64,000 bases of DNA, from assembly GCA_014706295.1 (NCBI GenBank), contig JACSVZ010000007.1:51660975-51724974 (forward strand), given 5' to 3'. This DNA is from Lycocorax pyrrhopterus obiensis. Taxonomy: Eukaryota > Chordata > Aves > Passeriformes > Paradisaeidae. Within the stretch, counting starts at the first letter, position 1, and each line of letters starts with the position of its first letter. The translations under genes were made by a program, and so were the position numbers. The notes below the pieces were generated by a model, which saw nothing but the letters and a program-made list of their open reading frames with translations, was not told the DNA's origin and did no database searches. This document shows, in pieces, positions 25,392 through 37,272 of this stretch.

Positions 25392-25542
25392 GGGGCCTGG
25401 TTGTCATTTACATGAAGGTCACTTCACACTGATCTGGCTGTGTAAATGGGCCATAAGTTACTTCTACACCCACTTGAAAGACCTCTTGTGCTTGCCAGAA
25501 TGATGTAAAATAGCCTCAATGTAAGTGAGAATTCAGGCTCTT
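25392..25542. mobile_element. ancient small palindromic transposon relic
   Basis: The left end GGGGCCTGGTTGTCATTTAC (25392-25411) and right end AATGTAAGTGAGAATTCAGG..CTC (from 25518) are imperfect inverted copies of each other. Both resemble a dispersed amniote sequence I recall as 'GGGCCTGATTCTCATTTACA'. The body has 'GATCTGGCTGTGTAAATGGG' and 'CCAGAATGATGTAAAATAGCC', which fit the same repeat from memory. Terminal inverted repeats in a 150-bp element suggest a nonautonomous DNA transposon. The target duplication is not clear because of age. Confidence 0.5.
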
Positions 25543-28500
25543 ATTTTTAAAGCACTTTATGGCAATGCATCAGTCAAGCACATTATATTCCACTCATTAT
25601 CCTAATGGAAGCCTGCAGCGTGCAGAAGGCAAACAAAATGGCCACTGACAGCACTACAGCAACAACAACCAGGACAGGTATGTTCTACTGCAGAAGGACC
25701 CACAGCTTCCAAAATACCTAAACAACCCACCAGTTTTTAACACCTGACTAACTCTATTGGCTGCTTGCTTGAACACATCACCACATTGGTAATTTCAGGC
25801 CTTTTATCAGGGGAAGGTGCAACCAACCAAGATGCAAGACATCTGCTAGCATAAGCATGGTCAGACCTTTCCACGACTGCAGCCTTAGTGATTGTGTTTC
25901 TCTTGTGCTTGGTCCAGCTGTGGTGGGATGGTATTTGTGCAACTAAAGCGACCAGCACATGAGTTAACAGTTGCAGCTACTGCAGTTAACAGCTGGATCT
26001 ACAGCTGAGAGGCTGTTCATGCCCTTCTGTACACCAGCAGCTCGGTGCTCTGTGGCTCAGTTTGCAGAGAGGCCTTGTCAGCTGTGGTGGTACCTTTGGA
26101 TTTATGTTTAATAGGAACCAAGTTGAAATTACTTGTATCGGATGGGCTAATGAATAAGCAGTAAACAGGAAGAAGCTTCAGAAACTTTGGAACTGGTGAG
26201 ATTTCCCACCAACATGAATGGGTTTCATTGCTTTTTACCTTATCCTTCAGTCATCCATCTGGTTGTGTTTGAAAAGAGATTTAATATTCTTTGTAGAAGT
26301 TGCATTTGTGACCTGAATGCTTTGTGCGAGAAACAGAATGAGGTAAGTCAGGAATGAAATACAGGTGGCAAGAACTGAGAAAATAATTTGTTTAGGTAGA
26401 GTTTGGTGGCTTTATTGCATTTAAATGCACTCTAAGCCCCAAAGAGAGCTCAAAGGGGTTAGAAACAGAGAACTCAAACTGAATTGTGTGAAACATAATT
26501 TGAGCCCAGTCCAGACTTCAGTTTTGTGGGCCCTGGGAGAGCTAACACATTCAGATCCCCAGGCAGATGCCTCCCAAATCTCCATCACTAATCCCCTAGA
26601 AGCCTTCTGTTATTCTCTCATCTCCATCAGGCTGAAACAAACCTCCTCACCTTTGTGTAGCTCCCAAAGCAGGCAAACTCAAATCGTCTCTTAACTTTTG
26701 GAAGGAGATGGCAAAAACAAAATCTACATTAACTAGCTTTAATAAGTGTCTACTACTCCCACTTGTGCATCATTTTGGTTAATGATATGGTATTTAATAA
26801 AAATATTCCATTTAATACCACCATTTAAAAACTAAATGTTTCTATAAAAAGGCACAGACAAAAATCCAATTTTTCTCCTGACATGCACCTCAACCATTAT
26901 GCATTTGATCTTTATTCCACTTATTTTAAAGTCTTTTATTTATCTCCCTAAGCAGTGGGCTTGTACAAATCAGATCCCATTCCCTTAGACGTAATTATCA
27001 ACCATGGACTTGTAATTTTGATTTGGACCTCTTTATGTGCAAAGTATGAAAAACAAAAGATCCACATATTACTGTACCTCCAAAGTATAAGTGTTAATAA
27101 GTTGGAATATTCTTAGATATTTCTTAAGACAAGATGGGAGCTGCCTGGCAACTGGGAACTTTCAAGCACCCATGTTGCATCCTGTGGCCCTTGAGGCTCC
27201 AGGTTTCTGCTACATGACCAAGAGCTGAATGAGGCCAGCATGAGGCTGCTGGGCAAACTGAGAGAGGACACATCTCAGGGACTACCACTGGAGCTTTCCC
27301 AGTCCTGCTCCTCAGTGCTGCAATGGCCTGTATCAGCTTCAACATGTGGGCAACTTCCAGCATCTCACACCAGCCCTGCTCTCTGAACCATACAGTATTT
27401 ACACAGCTCTCAGCTTAGAGCTATGACTTGTAAAATGCAGGTTGTAAGGTAGGAAAATTTAAGGAGCTGTGTCCTCAGCCTACCAGAAAACCATTCTTTG
27501 TGCAATCTTCTTTGTGTAAGTGTAGATTGGCATGTCCAAGAATGACAATCATGAAAGTCCAGCAGGCAAACAAAAATAGCAATGCATGAATTGTCATAAA
27601 TGACATCACTACAGCACACCTTGAGCATCACATGTCATCAAAGATGCACTCTCTTCCACTTCTTTTATACGCTGAAAGTCTAAAGCCAACTCTAATGCCA
27701 AGAAGTGTTTATCTTTAGAACTGCTTTTACATTTGAACAAGAACAGTTGTTGGAGTAAAATGCTCTGCTTACATTTGTCAGGACAAAACTGAATTTCTCA
27801 TCTGGGCTAATAGCTGGGCTTTTAGTTCAAAGGCCAGAAGGGAATATGCAGTGATTTCACTAAACTCCCCTTAGCTCTCTAAGGAACATGTTATCGTTTT
27901 TTTCCTTCTCTAAAGAAAAACTGCAGTTGTACCACACATTTCATCAGTGTTTCGCAAATTTGACATATTTTATTTCAACCTCATCCAGGCACCTTCCTGC
28001 CCATTATAACACTCTTCTCACAAGAACAATACAAGTTTTGACTGAAAAAATATCACCCTGAGGTGACTAATTGTGTTTTGTTAATAGCCATGTCGAATGG
28101 TTAATGCACATAGACAATAAAGTTACTTTCTATTGCCCAGCTCCTAGCAGAAGGACAGGTACTTCCACTGCTTCTCCTCTTTGGTGTCTCCGTGACATTC
28201 CCTGAAATGCGCAAGAAATTCCATGTCCAAATGAAAGTGCCAAGAGAGGGAAAAGAAGGTGGGAGATAATCCAAGGAGAAAATGTGACAATAATAATACA
28301 AGAACTGATGGCATCTGATCAGTGTCTGAGCAGCGAGCCTGGGAAAGGTGTAATAGATTGATCTGGTTCTGCCCTGCAATACAGACTTCACTGGTCTCAT
28401 ATATCCCATTAGTCCCCGCACAAAGTTTGTGCTGTGCCTAGAAACGGTGCTGGAGGCCTTGTTCTTCTGACTTTTCTGTTTTGATGTCCTTTCCACAGAC

Positions 28501-29593
28501 ACAAAGAAAGAAGGCAACAGAAATATCAGTGCTGGGAATGCCTAACATTCATGAAGCAAGGTCAGACCAGAATTATGAGAAAAACTGCAGAAAGCAAGAT
28601 GGGGTGAGACACATGGAGCTTGTGTTCCAGAATAGCACCAGTGTCATGCTCTCCTCCCTCCCTAGCAGGACCACAAAAATAGTCCCAGCTGACCCTGCTC
28701 AGATACAGAACTTCTGGAAGCAACAAGCAGCCCTGGACACTTCTTGCCTTTAAATACATGAAAACCAAAACTAGAGATATGTTTCAAAATGTTGAGTGGA
28801 AGTGCAACTTCAGCTTCTTATCCTCCATTTGGCTGAGAGGTTCCATGAACAAGCCTCAGTTCTCTTCTGGGACAGGATACAGAGACAGATATGCCCCTCC
28901 AGCTTTTTTCAAATATCCAGAGGATATTTCAAAAACATAATTCTCCTCTCACCTTAATTTCCTCACCTGTTTTCCAAATCTAGGACTCCAAATCAGCTTA
29001 TTCCAAGGAAACAGAGGTCTGATTTTACTGACAGTTTTCTCTTACTCAATTTACCTGCTGCTGCTATCTCTGTTATTGTATCCATTCCTGTTTTTCAATC
29101 AAACACCCAAACAGCCAGCCCCCCAAGCACACACCGCTCCAGTTTCACTTACTGTCATGACTTAATAAGCTCCAGCTCCAAAAGGTGTTTTTCTCATGAG
29201 ATTTTTTTGAATCAAATAAGTGTCTTCTTTCTTGCTAGTACTGGCATGATTTGTATCTTCCCCTGTCATAGTTCAGACTAAGGGGCATCTATCTCTCTGC
29301 ACGAACAGAAACCTAGCAAAAAAAGTCAAGCTGCAGCTCTCTGCTACTCATGCAGCTGCTAGGACCATCACCCAGCCAGGAATTAGTGGCAGACTGCACA
29401 AAATGGCAAGAAATAAAGTTAGTGCTGATCATCGCAAATTCTGATGCCAACAAAAAATAATGAACAGGGCATACCCTCATCACTTCCTAGGTGAGTAGTG
29501 CCAGCTATCACTAAGATCTCACTGGAGGACATTACACCCTATTTTGCCTCTTATTCCATGTTTTCTGCCCACTGTTTCTCCATTCCTCCCTTT
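25543..29593. other. unique noncoding DNA
   Basis: No gene is established. A weak candidate exon at 26297-26342 is listed separately. The segment 27124-27400 is richer in GC than its surroundings and has no recognised identity. Open frames at 28101-28517 (minus, 138 codons) and 28481-28753 (plus) overlap each other and show no known domains. Confidence 0.5.
26297..26342 (+). other. weak candidate short exon
   Basis: 'TTAATATTCTTTGTAG' (acceptor-like, AG at 26295-26296) precedes 46 nt that end 'AATGAG|GTAAGT', an excellent 5' splice donor at 26343. One of three frames is open and would encode SCICDLNALCEKQNE, with three Cys in ten residues. No neighbouring exon is recognised and the acceptor pyrimidine tract is short. 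It could be an exon of a coding or long noncoding transcript, or a chance pair of signals. Confidence 0.2.
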
Positions 29594-29670
29594 GGACAGG
29601 ACAGGACAGGACAGGACAGGATAGGATAGGATAGGATAGGATGGGATAGGATAGGACAGAATAAGATAGG
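29594..29670. repeat. (GGACA)n/(GGATA)n pentanucleotide array
   Basis: Five GGACA units are followed by four GGATA, one GGATG, two GGATA, one GGACA and then decayed units (GAATA, AGATA). The array is homogeneous in blocks, which fits local expansion of a C-to-T variant unit. It is not attached to a visible CR1. Confidence 0.95.
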
Positions 29671-30059
29671 TCTCATAGCAAATTAAACCCTGTTATTTAT
29701 GCCACAATGCCTATGAACTTGGCAATCTTTCTGCTGGTAAATAGACAAGTGTTAAATTTCTTTTTTTTCCATACAGGTTAGCTATAGGTGGACAAAGGTG
29801 AGTTAATTCTAATATCGGCAGCTGAGTTACACATGCTATGCACACACGCATGCACAAAAATCCTCATTATTAAATCACAAAGCAATTAAAAAATTAAAAA
29901 TTTCATAAGACCCCACATAAAAGAAATACAAGTGTTTAATGATGGATTATAAAGTGAAAGTGAGAAAAAAGTAAAAGCTCAGCTGTCTCAGGGGCTTCCC
30001 TTGCAGCCTGTGATACTGATTTCTGTCTTCACCCTCACACAAGCCGCAAGAGCTAATAA
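29671..30059. other. unique noncoding DNA
   Basis: Nothing recognisable except AT-rich text and a short alternating CACACG/CATGCA stretch near 29838-29860. Confidence 0.5.
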
Positions 30060-30480
30060 ATTCCTGGCTCCCCTGCCTGGGAGCCAAGGCCGATTAATAT
30101 CTGCCTACCTTGTTACCTAATTCATTATGGAATAGCAGTTAATTTGATTTGATATTATTTTAATAAAATTCTGTAATATATTAGATTGTTTCAGGCTATC
30201 AAAATAATTTTCCAATTATTACGGTTACTCAAGCAAGTCTTTTTTTCCCTTCATGAGCGGCAGTTGGTCTGACTCAGAATACATTAGCTCCTACAGCTTC
30301 ATCCTGGCCAGAGGAATACGAAGTATATGCATGATTACACCAGAAATATTATTGCCAGTAATGTGAGCCTGCAGATCAAGGCACAGAGTCCAGATTGATG
30401 TGCAATTACAGGCCCCCATGATGTCATGACATTGCTGATTGCTCTTCATCTACAAATGAGTTAATGCATTAATATACATA
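30060..30480. promoter_or_regulatory. enhancer-like block with homeodomain/PBX-like sites
   Basis: The stretch is unique and repeat-free and has dense AT-core motifs: GATTAATA, CCTAATTCATTA, CAATTATTACGG, GATTGATG (PBX/HOX-like, 30393-30400), GCAATTAC, and TTAATGCATTAATA near its end. It opens with an 8-bp hairpin TGGCTCCC/GGGAGCCA (30065-30072, 30079-30086) and contains a perfect 12-bp palindrome ATGTCATGACAT (30421-30432). It resembles vertebrate conserved developmental enhancers in composition. Conservation is not demonstrated. Confidence 0.33.
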
Positions 30481-30487
30481 TACACGG

Positions 30488-30522
30488 TTGCACACACACA
30501 TGTGCAAGCACGCATGCATGCA
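30488..30522. repeat. alternating purine-pyrimidine tract (CA)n/(GCAT)n
   Basis: GCACACACACATGTGCAAG is followed by CACGCATGCATGCAAGT. The strand alternates purine and pyrimidine almost throughout, which can favour Z-DNA. It directly follows the enhancer-like block. Confidence 0.75.
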
Positions 30523-32549
30523 AGTATCTGTTATTTTCTGTATCCTGATACCAGTGTTTGAGGGGCAGCAGTACATGAAGGCAAAGTGGGGTAGATGCTG
30601 CATCTCACAGGAACTTGTGTTACTGCTCCCGGCATGGACAGGGCCAGTCTGGCCAGCAGGAAAGCGTGGATGAGTTTTGCAAGCAGTGGGAGCTGCCTTT
30701 TTTTGCTGTCATTACTTTTGACCACTTCAACAGATACCAGCATAGGTATTACATTCCAACTGAGGAAACAAACGTCAGGCTGCTCTTCTCTATTTGGTCA
30801 TAGCAAATACCTAAGAGACAGAAAAGAGAAAGGACATGGGTGGAACTTGATTGAAATAGGAAAAGGCAGCCTAGACAAAAGAGCAGGTGCAAACACAGCC
30901 ATTCCATTTGCAGATGAGCTGAATGTCATAACATTTCTGCCTGGGTACGTGAGAGCATCTTCATCATATGCTTACGGGGTTGAGACGGTGGCATACCAAA
31001 CACCTTCATGGCTTGATCCTAGTCCCACTGGACTGGGTCATCATCTTCATTAGGGGCAGAACTGGGTCTGCATTACTAAATTTACAGAGTACAATCAACA
31101 GAAATAAAACTGATTAGCTGCTGTGTCTCACCCTTTCTACAGTACTTCCTCAAGGGACTTCTGTTCACATGAACATACGAAATATCTGTACTTCCATGCT
31201 GTGAGCAATAGGGTCCTGAATTCTAAATGGTGGAAGATGTTTTTTCCTCAAAAATGAGAACTGATGGGACCAGTTGCATCTCTTTTAGATTCCATTAATA
31301 CCGTGACAAAATCCCTGCACTCCTGAAGCAGTCTCTGACCCTGCTGGGGCTCATCCCATGTCAAGTTCATGAAAAAGTTCAGGAAGGATTGCTATCTTGC
31401 CATTCTGTTCTACCATTTCCTTACCTGGATTGAAAAAAGAAATGCAAGCAACTGAGTTTAAACTGCTGATCATTTTTAAGTGATGGTTTTCTGCCTCATA
31501 CAGTACATCACATTTTCTTTTTCATATTCCACTTCCAAAAGTCATTATTCCCATTCCATTCAGTGCTCTTAGAAGAGTGGTGGCTGACCCATGGGATGTA
31601 TGTCAAATATGATTTACAACCTTTTTCATGCTTCAGCAGAACTCAGCAGAAGCATAAATGGATCAGAACATGCCATACATATGTGAGGAAATAAAACTTC
31701 TTTTTGTTTCAGTATTTGTAGATTGCCTTATTACTTCCATTGCTTAGCTATCATTAAGAGCATGAAACAGCCTTGTTAATCGCAGGATGTTGCAACAGCA
31801 CTTATTGTGCAAAGAGTTTATTATAGCAAGTAAACTATATGCAACCTCCAAGGGAAAGCACTATCATATCAAAGGTAGAGGTTAGTGCAATTTTTTCCTA
31901 CAGTGCATAAATTTTTATTAATTTATGTCCATATAATTTATTTGGGTGGATTTAAATTGTTGAGACGAAAATGGTATTTTCTACCAAAAGGACATTAATG
32001 AAAGATGAGGGGATGGTGCAGATGCCTAATATGAGGCTATTTGCCACTCTAGTCCTGGACAGGAAAAATGTTTCTAAGTTTTCCTTTTAAAATCATTGCA
32101 TTTTTCTACAAACCACATTTTTGCTAACTCTTACAGGATAAAAGTATAACAAAATTATTATCTTGTCACAAAATTCAAGTACACAAAAGACTCTGGAAGC
32201 GTTCACGTTTTTCAATATATCCATTTCCAAAAGGAAGCTTCTCATACAGCACTCAATGACTAGAAAGCTTGGCTTAAAGTCTGTCTCTCATCAATTTTTT
32301 TTGGAATATGCAAGCTTTTTTAGATTAGTAATATTTTTTTAATATTAATATGTTTTAAATGTATCCATCACATTTTAAAAACAGGCAAAAAGATTTACAA
32401 AGGCTCCTGACTTTATCTTTTAAAAAAAATCCCAATGTCATTAATCATAACTAAAGTTTTTCAGTCACTCAGTATTAGTGATGCTGAAGTGAATTAACTA
32501 AAAGGCTTTCATGCTTCTTGATCTTATATCCCATGCCTGAAACCCTCAT
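30523..32549. other. unique noncoding DNA
   Basis: No gene recognised. A 152-codon plus-strand open frame (30595-31053) has no known domain, and it is overlapped by open frames in another plus frame and on the minus strand. From 31900 onwards the sequence is strongly AT-rich. Confidence 0.5.
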
Positions 32550-32632
32550 TCATTCAAATCTTTCTTACTCACATAAGTTGTCCTATTGAAGTCAATGTAT
32601 CTCAGCATGTAAGTGGGGTTTGAAGAGAGGCC
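32550..32632. repeat. ancient amniote dispersed-repeat relic
   Basis: 'CTTACTCACATAAGTTGTCC' then 'TATTGAAGTCAATGTATCTC' then 'AGCATGTAAGTGGGG' matches an old amniote repeat remembered as containing 'ACTCACATGAGTAGTCCTATTGAAGTCAATGGG' in that order. Boundaries are approximate. The orientation is uncertain because the family is partly palindromic. Confidence 0.45.
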
Positions 32633-35054
32633 TTTGGTATATAAGGGTGGGAAACAGAGTCGGTTCTCATGATTCTTGCATAGAAACTGGTAGGTTTACA
32701 TTCTTTTCAACATCTCTAATGCATAATCATCTCAAATGATTTTAGATCCTAGAAATTGCTACAAGATGGTTATAAATTCTTTGTGTGGACAACTTTTCCA
32801 TTTGGTGGTAAAACTGGAAGGCCTTATCACTCTTTTATAACTTTCTATATAATTTTTATGAAGGCAAACATAAGGCATCAAAGACTGCAGGCTAAAAACT
32901 CCTCTGTGATCCAAACCAAGTGGCAAAATTAAGTCCTGAAAAAGTTAAGAAACACATCTGGTTCATGGTCTGCTTAGGCGACTTGGCCTGAGAACATAGC
33001 ACAGGAGTAGATTGATGCAGAATAAGGCTCAAATTTAATAATCAAGCTCGGTTATTGAATACAGCTATAAAGATGGATAAAATGAAAAGTTTGTATTACA
33101 TGTCTCCACTCATCACATAACAAAAGAACATGAAATAAGGGGACGTTTTGAGACGAAAAGAATGGTCTGTGCTGAAAAGGCATCAGATGTAAACAATATG
33201 GGATAAGACTTTAATACAACAATAACCAAGGAAGAATGTGGAGTTTATTGCGTGGTAATGGGAAAGGGACCTTAGGCCCAAGCTGCTGTCACTCTGTACA
33301 TGTGCTTCTTTTTATGCAAGTGACAGAAGATCACACAATCCTTTGTTACTTGGCTTCCAGGAAAGTGTTCTGCCAGCACATTATCATTGTAGAATCTCTG
33401 TTCTCCACCCTTCTTCCTCAATCCACCCCTCTTCCCTCTGGGTAGTCATCTTCTTGGCTGGCCAGCAGAGTTGGTTTGGTAACTCTCTATTCTTCTTGTA
33501 CTTCTCTGATCAGAAGTCCTGCAATACAGTGCATCTTAAATGACATGAAGCAGAAGGGAAAATTTAACTGAAAAGCTGTGCTTCTTTAATAACTATTATT
33601 ATGTATATTGTTTAGCTATTGCATCTTCTGTAAGTCACAGGACTGAAAATCCAAGAAGTATCAAAAACTCTGGGATCCTCAAAGATTCTTCCAAATGTAG
33701 CTTGAATAACGGGAGCTTGGATATGGAGATTCCCTGATAGAGGGGAAAATCCTGAAAGTGGTATAACCCCGGGGAAATGTTCTCACAATAACTGACAACA
33801 ACCCTGACAGAGAAGATTTAATGCGGTTTTATTCCATGGTTGGGCTCTCTGAATTTCCCTGTGAAAGAGTGTGGCCACACTGAAGATTTAACTTTCTAGA
33901 TATCCATCTTAGGCACTGAGGTGGGTAGTCATGCGCACACCTGAGTGTCCTGCTTTCACACGCTAACCTACCTGCTTGCTTTCAGAACTGCCTGTCCCAG
34001 CTGGCCAGACTCAGGCAAGGTCTGTGGGCATCCTGACTTTCCAAGCATCTTTCCCTATGAACTACTAGGTAATATAACCAAGGAATATCCCCTTACTAAT
34101 GTGCTCCTTTGCTGTTGTACTTGGTGAAACATAAGCACTCTATAGTCCAGGCTGCTCAGAACTAAGTCCTCTTCATCATATGTAGTGGCTTGGAGAAATG
34201 TTTTAGATGTTGCTGCACAGTATTCCTGCTAAATAAGTGCCACAGTATTTTTCTGAGATTTTTGGGTTTTGGTTTGTATTTTGGGGTTTTTTTCTTACGA
34301 GCACATCACAGTATTTTCTTTCAATAACTTTCCTTCTTAATATATTTCAAGAGTACCTGGGCTCAGTTTCTCTGTTTCTCTTCTATTGTTTTTTTTGAAG
34401 ACTTCAAATAGATACCTATGTACAAGAGGAACAAAACTGATGAGTTCAGTCTGTATGGAGAAAGCCTCATGCAGTTTAGTGATTAATGTCTACTTTTTCT
34501 ATATAATAACAAATATAATCAGCATCCTGATAATAAAAAATGGTCATATAAAGAACAGTTCAGAACACATCCACAAGGAGGGAAGTGCAGAATATATGTA
34601 AATCAGTTCACACATATTTCCTGACTTCTGAAAAACAGAAGTATTGTCTGTGTTCAGGTGCTTCTACAATTAACAAAATTAAAGAAAGTTCTATCAAAAT
34701 AAATGGTACATGTTCCTTTTCCATGTACTGGGCATAAATCATGGGTAATGGTTGAATGTGTCAGATGAAAAAAATATAAAACTGTTATAAAAAGAGAACC
34801 AGATTTTCTCTCATGTTAAATTTTGAATTCTTAAATATAGGTTCTTAAGGAAATAACTAATTATATCTGGTTATCTAAGGCTGAGGCTTCAGGTTTTATA
34901 ACATGTACATTAGAATAAAATATATACACATAACTGATTTCAGATAAAACTGTAACAGAAACTGTTTTAGGGATTCAGAGAGAACAAATGAATAAGGGTT
35001 AGCATCACTGTCAAAGATTTCAAGAAAAGAAACAGAGTGCATGCTCTGCCTTAG
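32633..35054. other. unique noncoding DNA
   Basis: No gene or clear repeat recognised. Small open frames at 33236-33543 and 34386-34601 have no known domain. Confidence 0.5.
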
Positions 35055-35160
35055 TCTTCCTGTGTAACTTTTGACGAGTCATTGAATGTTCAAGTTTCCC
35101 AGCTGTAACATGGGGGCAATACCATTGCCATTTTCACATGGGTGGTTAGAGTATGGACAG
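35055..35160 (+). repeat. ancient MIR-like SINE core
   Basis: 'TGTGTAACTTTTGACGAGTC', then 'ATTGAATGTTCAAGTTTCCC' and 'AGCTGTAACATGGGGGCAAT' follow the core of MIR-like SINEs ('TGTGACCTTGGGCAAGTCAC..CTCAGTTTCCCCATCTGTAAAATGGGG..AATA') in the same order and spacing. This is the best-preserved of the SINE relics in the window. Confidence 0.65.
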
Positions 35161-37159
35161 GCTGAGATAATGACCTGCTCCTGAAAGGGTCCTGCAGAAC
35201 CGGTCATACCCTCAGCAGTTTGTCCTCCTACTCAGCAGAAAAGGAGAGGCAGTGATCCTGGAGATGAGTGGTTGCACAAGAGACATAAAAGTAAGGTAAT
35301 TAAAAATCATTGGGTAGAACACTGATGAGTAATTGCATTCTCCTTACTTAAAAAAATAACTCCCTGAAGCTTCAGTTGGATCTAGGCTTTTTTTCCTTTC
35401 ATTAGAGGACAGCAGGTGTTGTGCTATATCGCTGTGCCTTGTTAACGAGTTACCGTGTTTCTCCTTAGCAATGGATTGGCAAAGTGATTCCCTTTAGTAC
35501 GTAAAACACTTTGTGGCTCTCTGAGGTGAAAGAATATATAGATGGAAAATCAGCCATACCTGAAAAGGCCTGATTTCGTAGGAAGGTTTCTGTGGAAGGG
35601 AGCAGCCGGACCTGGTTCCTTGTGGAAAATCTCAAGCCCAGCAGTGCAACCACACTCATGACCTGCCAGTGACTGCCCAGGTTATTTCCTCGGTGGAACA
35701 GGCAATCACATGGATTTTTCAGCACCTAAATCCATCATTTTGGCTCAGGTAGAACAGTTGCTTTTGCCTTCAGACCAGTAAGTTCTTTTCCATAGTTTGT
35801 TCTACCAGCCCTGTCCTATAAGAGGTAAGCTCCTGAGAAGGCCAATAGTAAATCATCTGGAGAGAAGTCAGGAAGAAATGCTTGAATCCATTTCAGCCAT
35901 TTGTAAAGGAACCCCATATCTAAAGAGTTAGCATTTTCAGGACCCTCACAAGCTCTGTGTCTCTCTTAGATATCCCCAGGCATATGGGGAATCCTGTAAA
36001 TCTACTATAAGCAGTTACTGGTTTTATTCTGAACTTCTTGCAGAGTTTATGCTGTATCTTAACACACAGATCTATGAATGAAATACTCTGCTTATCTTTA
36101 GGGCACAAACTGACATGAAGCAAATTCTCAGCTTCTAATTGAATAGGAGGAACTCAGCAAAAAGAGCAGGACTGCCAACAGAAAAAGGAACTCTTTCAAC
36201 AGACTGGTGCCATCAAATAGTTAGATGGGAGGACAACACTGTGGAAAATACTGTAAAAATTATTTCTTCTTAGAAAAAATGAAAGAAAATTATAATTTCC
36301 CTCCAGAGAATGAATACGTCTTCCTGCATAACCAAGAATTGCTCTTCTGGGTTGTTTTTTTCCAGCAGAAAATCTGCTTTGGAGACAACTTGCTGCCTGT
36401 CATCATTTCAATTTCCTGTAAATTCTTTTCCCATTTAAAGAATGATCATACAAACATGTAAAGTCACTTCACCCCTCTGTTGAGGTTATGGTGATTTGCA
36501 TAGTAGTTACGGTTGTTAAAAGAGGATGGGCTGAAAACAGGTTCTTCATTTTTACATTAAACATGCATCATAAATTAGGAAAAGCAGAGCATAAAGAAAA
36601 GAGAAAAAAGTCCTGACACACCTGCAGTCTTCAAAAATTAGATTTCTTATCAGTCTATTCTAGTCTCTAGTTTCTAAACTCACTTGCCAGCATAACATCT
36701 GAATGTTATATGAGAATAAATGTCTTGTATTGCTGTCTCAAGCTTTGGCCATTCTGGGAGAAATGGAACTGATATATATCTGTATGTTAGGAAATACATC
36801 CCAGAAAATCTGTGTAGCTAAAAGAGGAGGTGTCAGAATTTGTGATGAACTTTCATTACCAAGAGTTTATACTGCAGGTTTGGAGTGAAACCCTCACAAC
36901 CCATGAAAAGACATTAACTTCCACGTAATCTTATATACTCACATGACTTCAGCTGGTCATATACCAGCAGAGACTTCTAGAATTGAATAAGTATTAAATA
37001 AGGCAGGGTGTCACCTCCACTTAAATTTTCCTTATTATTTTCTTCTTTAAGGAGGTCAAGAGAATGATAATTAAACTCAAAAGAGAGTGAATAACAAAAA
37101 AACACAAGGGCATTTTGAGATTTGAGTTTTAAACACCAGAATTCCAGATTGTGAGCTTA
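35161..37159. other. unique noncoding DNA
   Basis: No gene or repeat recognised. Open frames at 35465-35725 (minus) and 36225-36461 (plus) have no known family. Confidence 0.5.
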
Positions 37160-37272
37160 GTTATAGCAGAGTAAATCTGAAGTAAATCCATTGACATAAA
37201 ATCAAAACTGAAGTCACTGAAGTCAGTTACTCTGGATTTAGAATGCCATGACTGAGATTAGAATTTGGCCCA
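37160..37272 (+). repeat. ancient amniote dispersed-repeat relic
   Basis: 'GAGTAAATCTGAAGTAAATCC' followed by 'GAAGTCACTGAAGTCAGTTACTCTGGATTTA' and ending 'ACTGAGATTAGAATTTGGCCC' matches an old amniote repeat with 'GAAGTCAATGGAGTTACTC' and terminal 'AACTGAGATCAGAATTTGGCCC'. Order and spacing agree, which makes chance unlikely. The formal family name is uncertain. Confidence 0.55.

Noticed and set aside
27124..27400. GC-richer patch as a possible exon or CpG island
   Set aside because: CpG is still sparse, the minus-strand open frame has no known domain, and no splice signals bracket it.
28101..28517. 138-codon minus-strand open frame
   Set aside because: No domain, signal peptide or splice boundary. 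A plus-strand frame overlaps its upstream end.
29594..29670. Pentanucleotide array as a CR1 tail
   Set aside because: No CR1 body lies on either side, and the unit (GGACA/GGATA) is not the ATTCT or ATTCTATG unit of CR1 tails.
30595..31053. 152-codon plus-strand open frame
   Set aside because: Overlapped by open frames in another plus frame and on the minus strand. No known family or splice context, so treated as chance.
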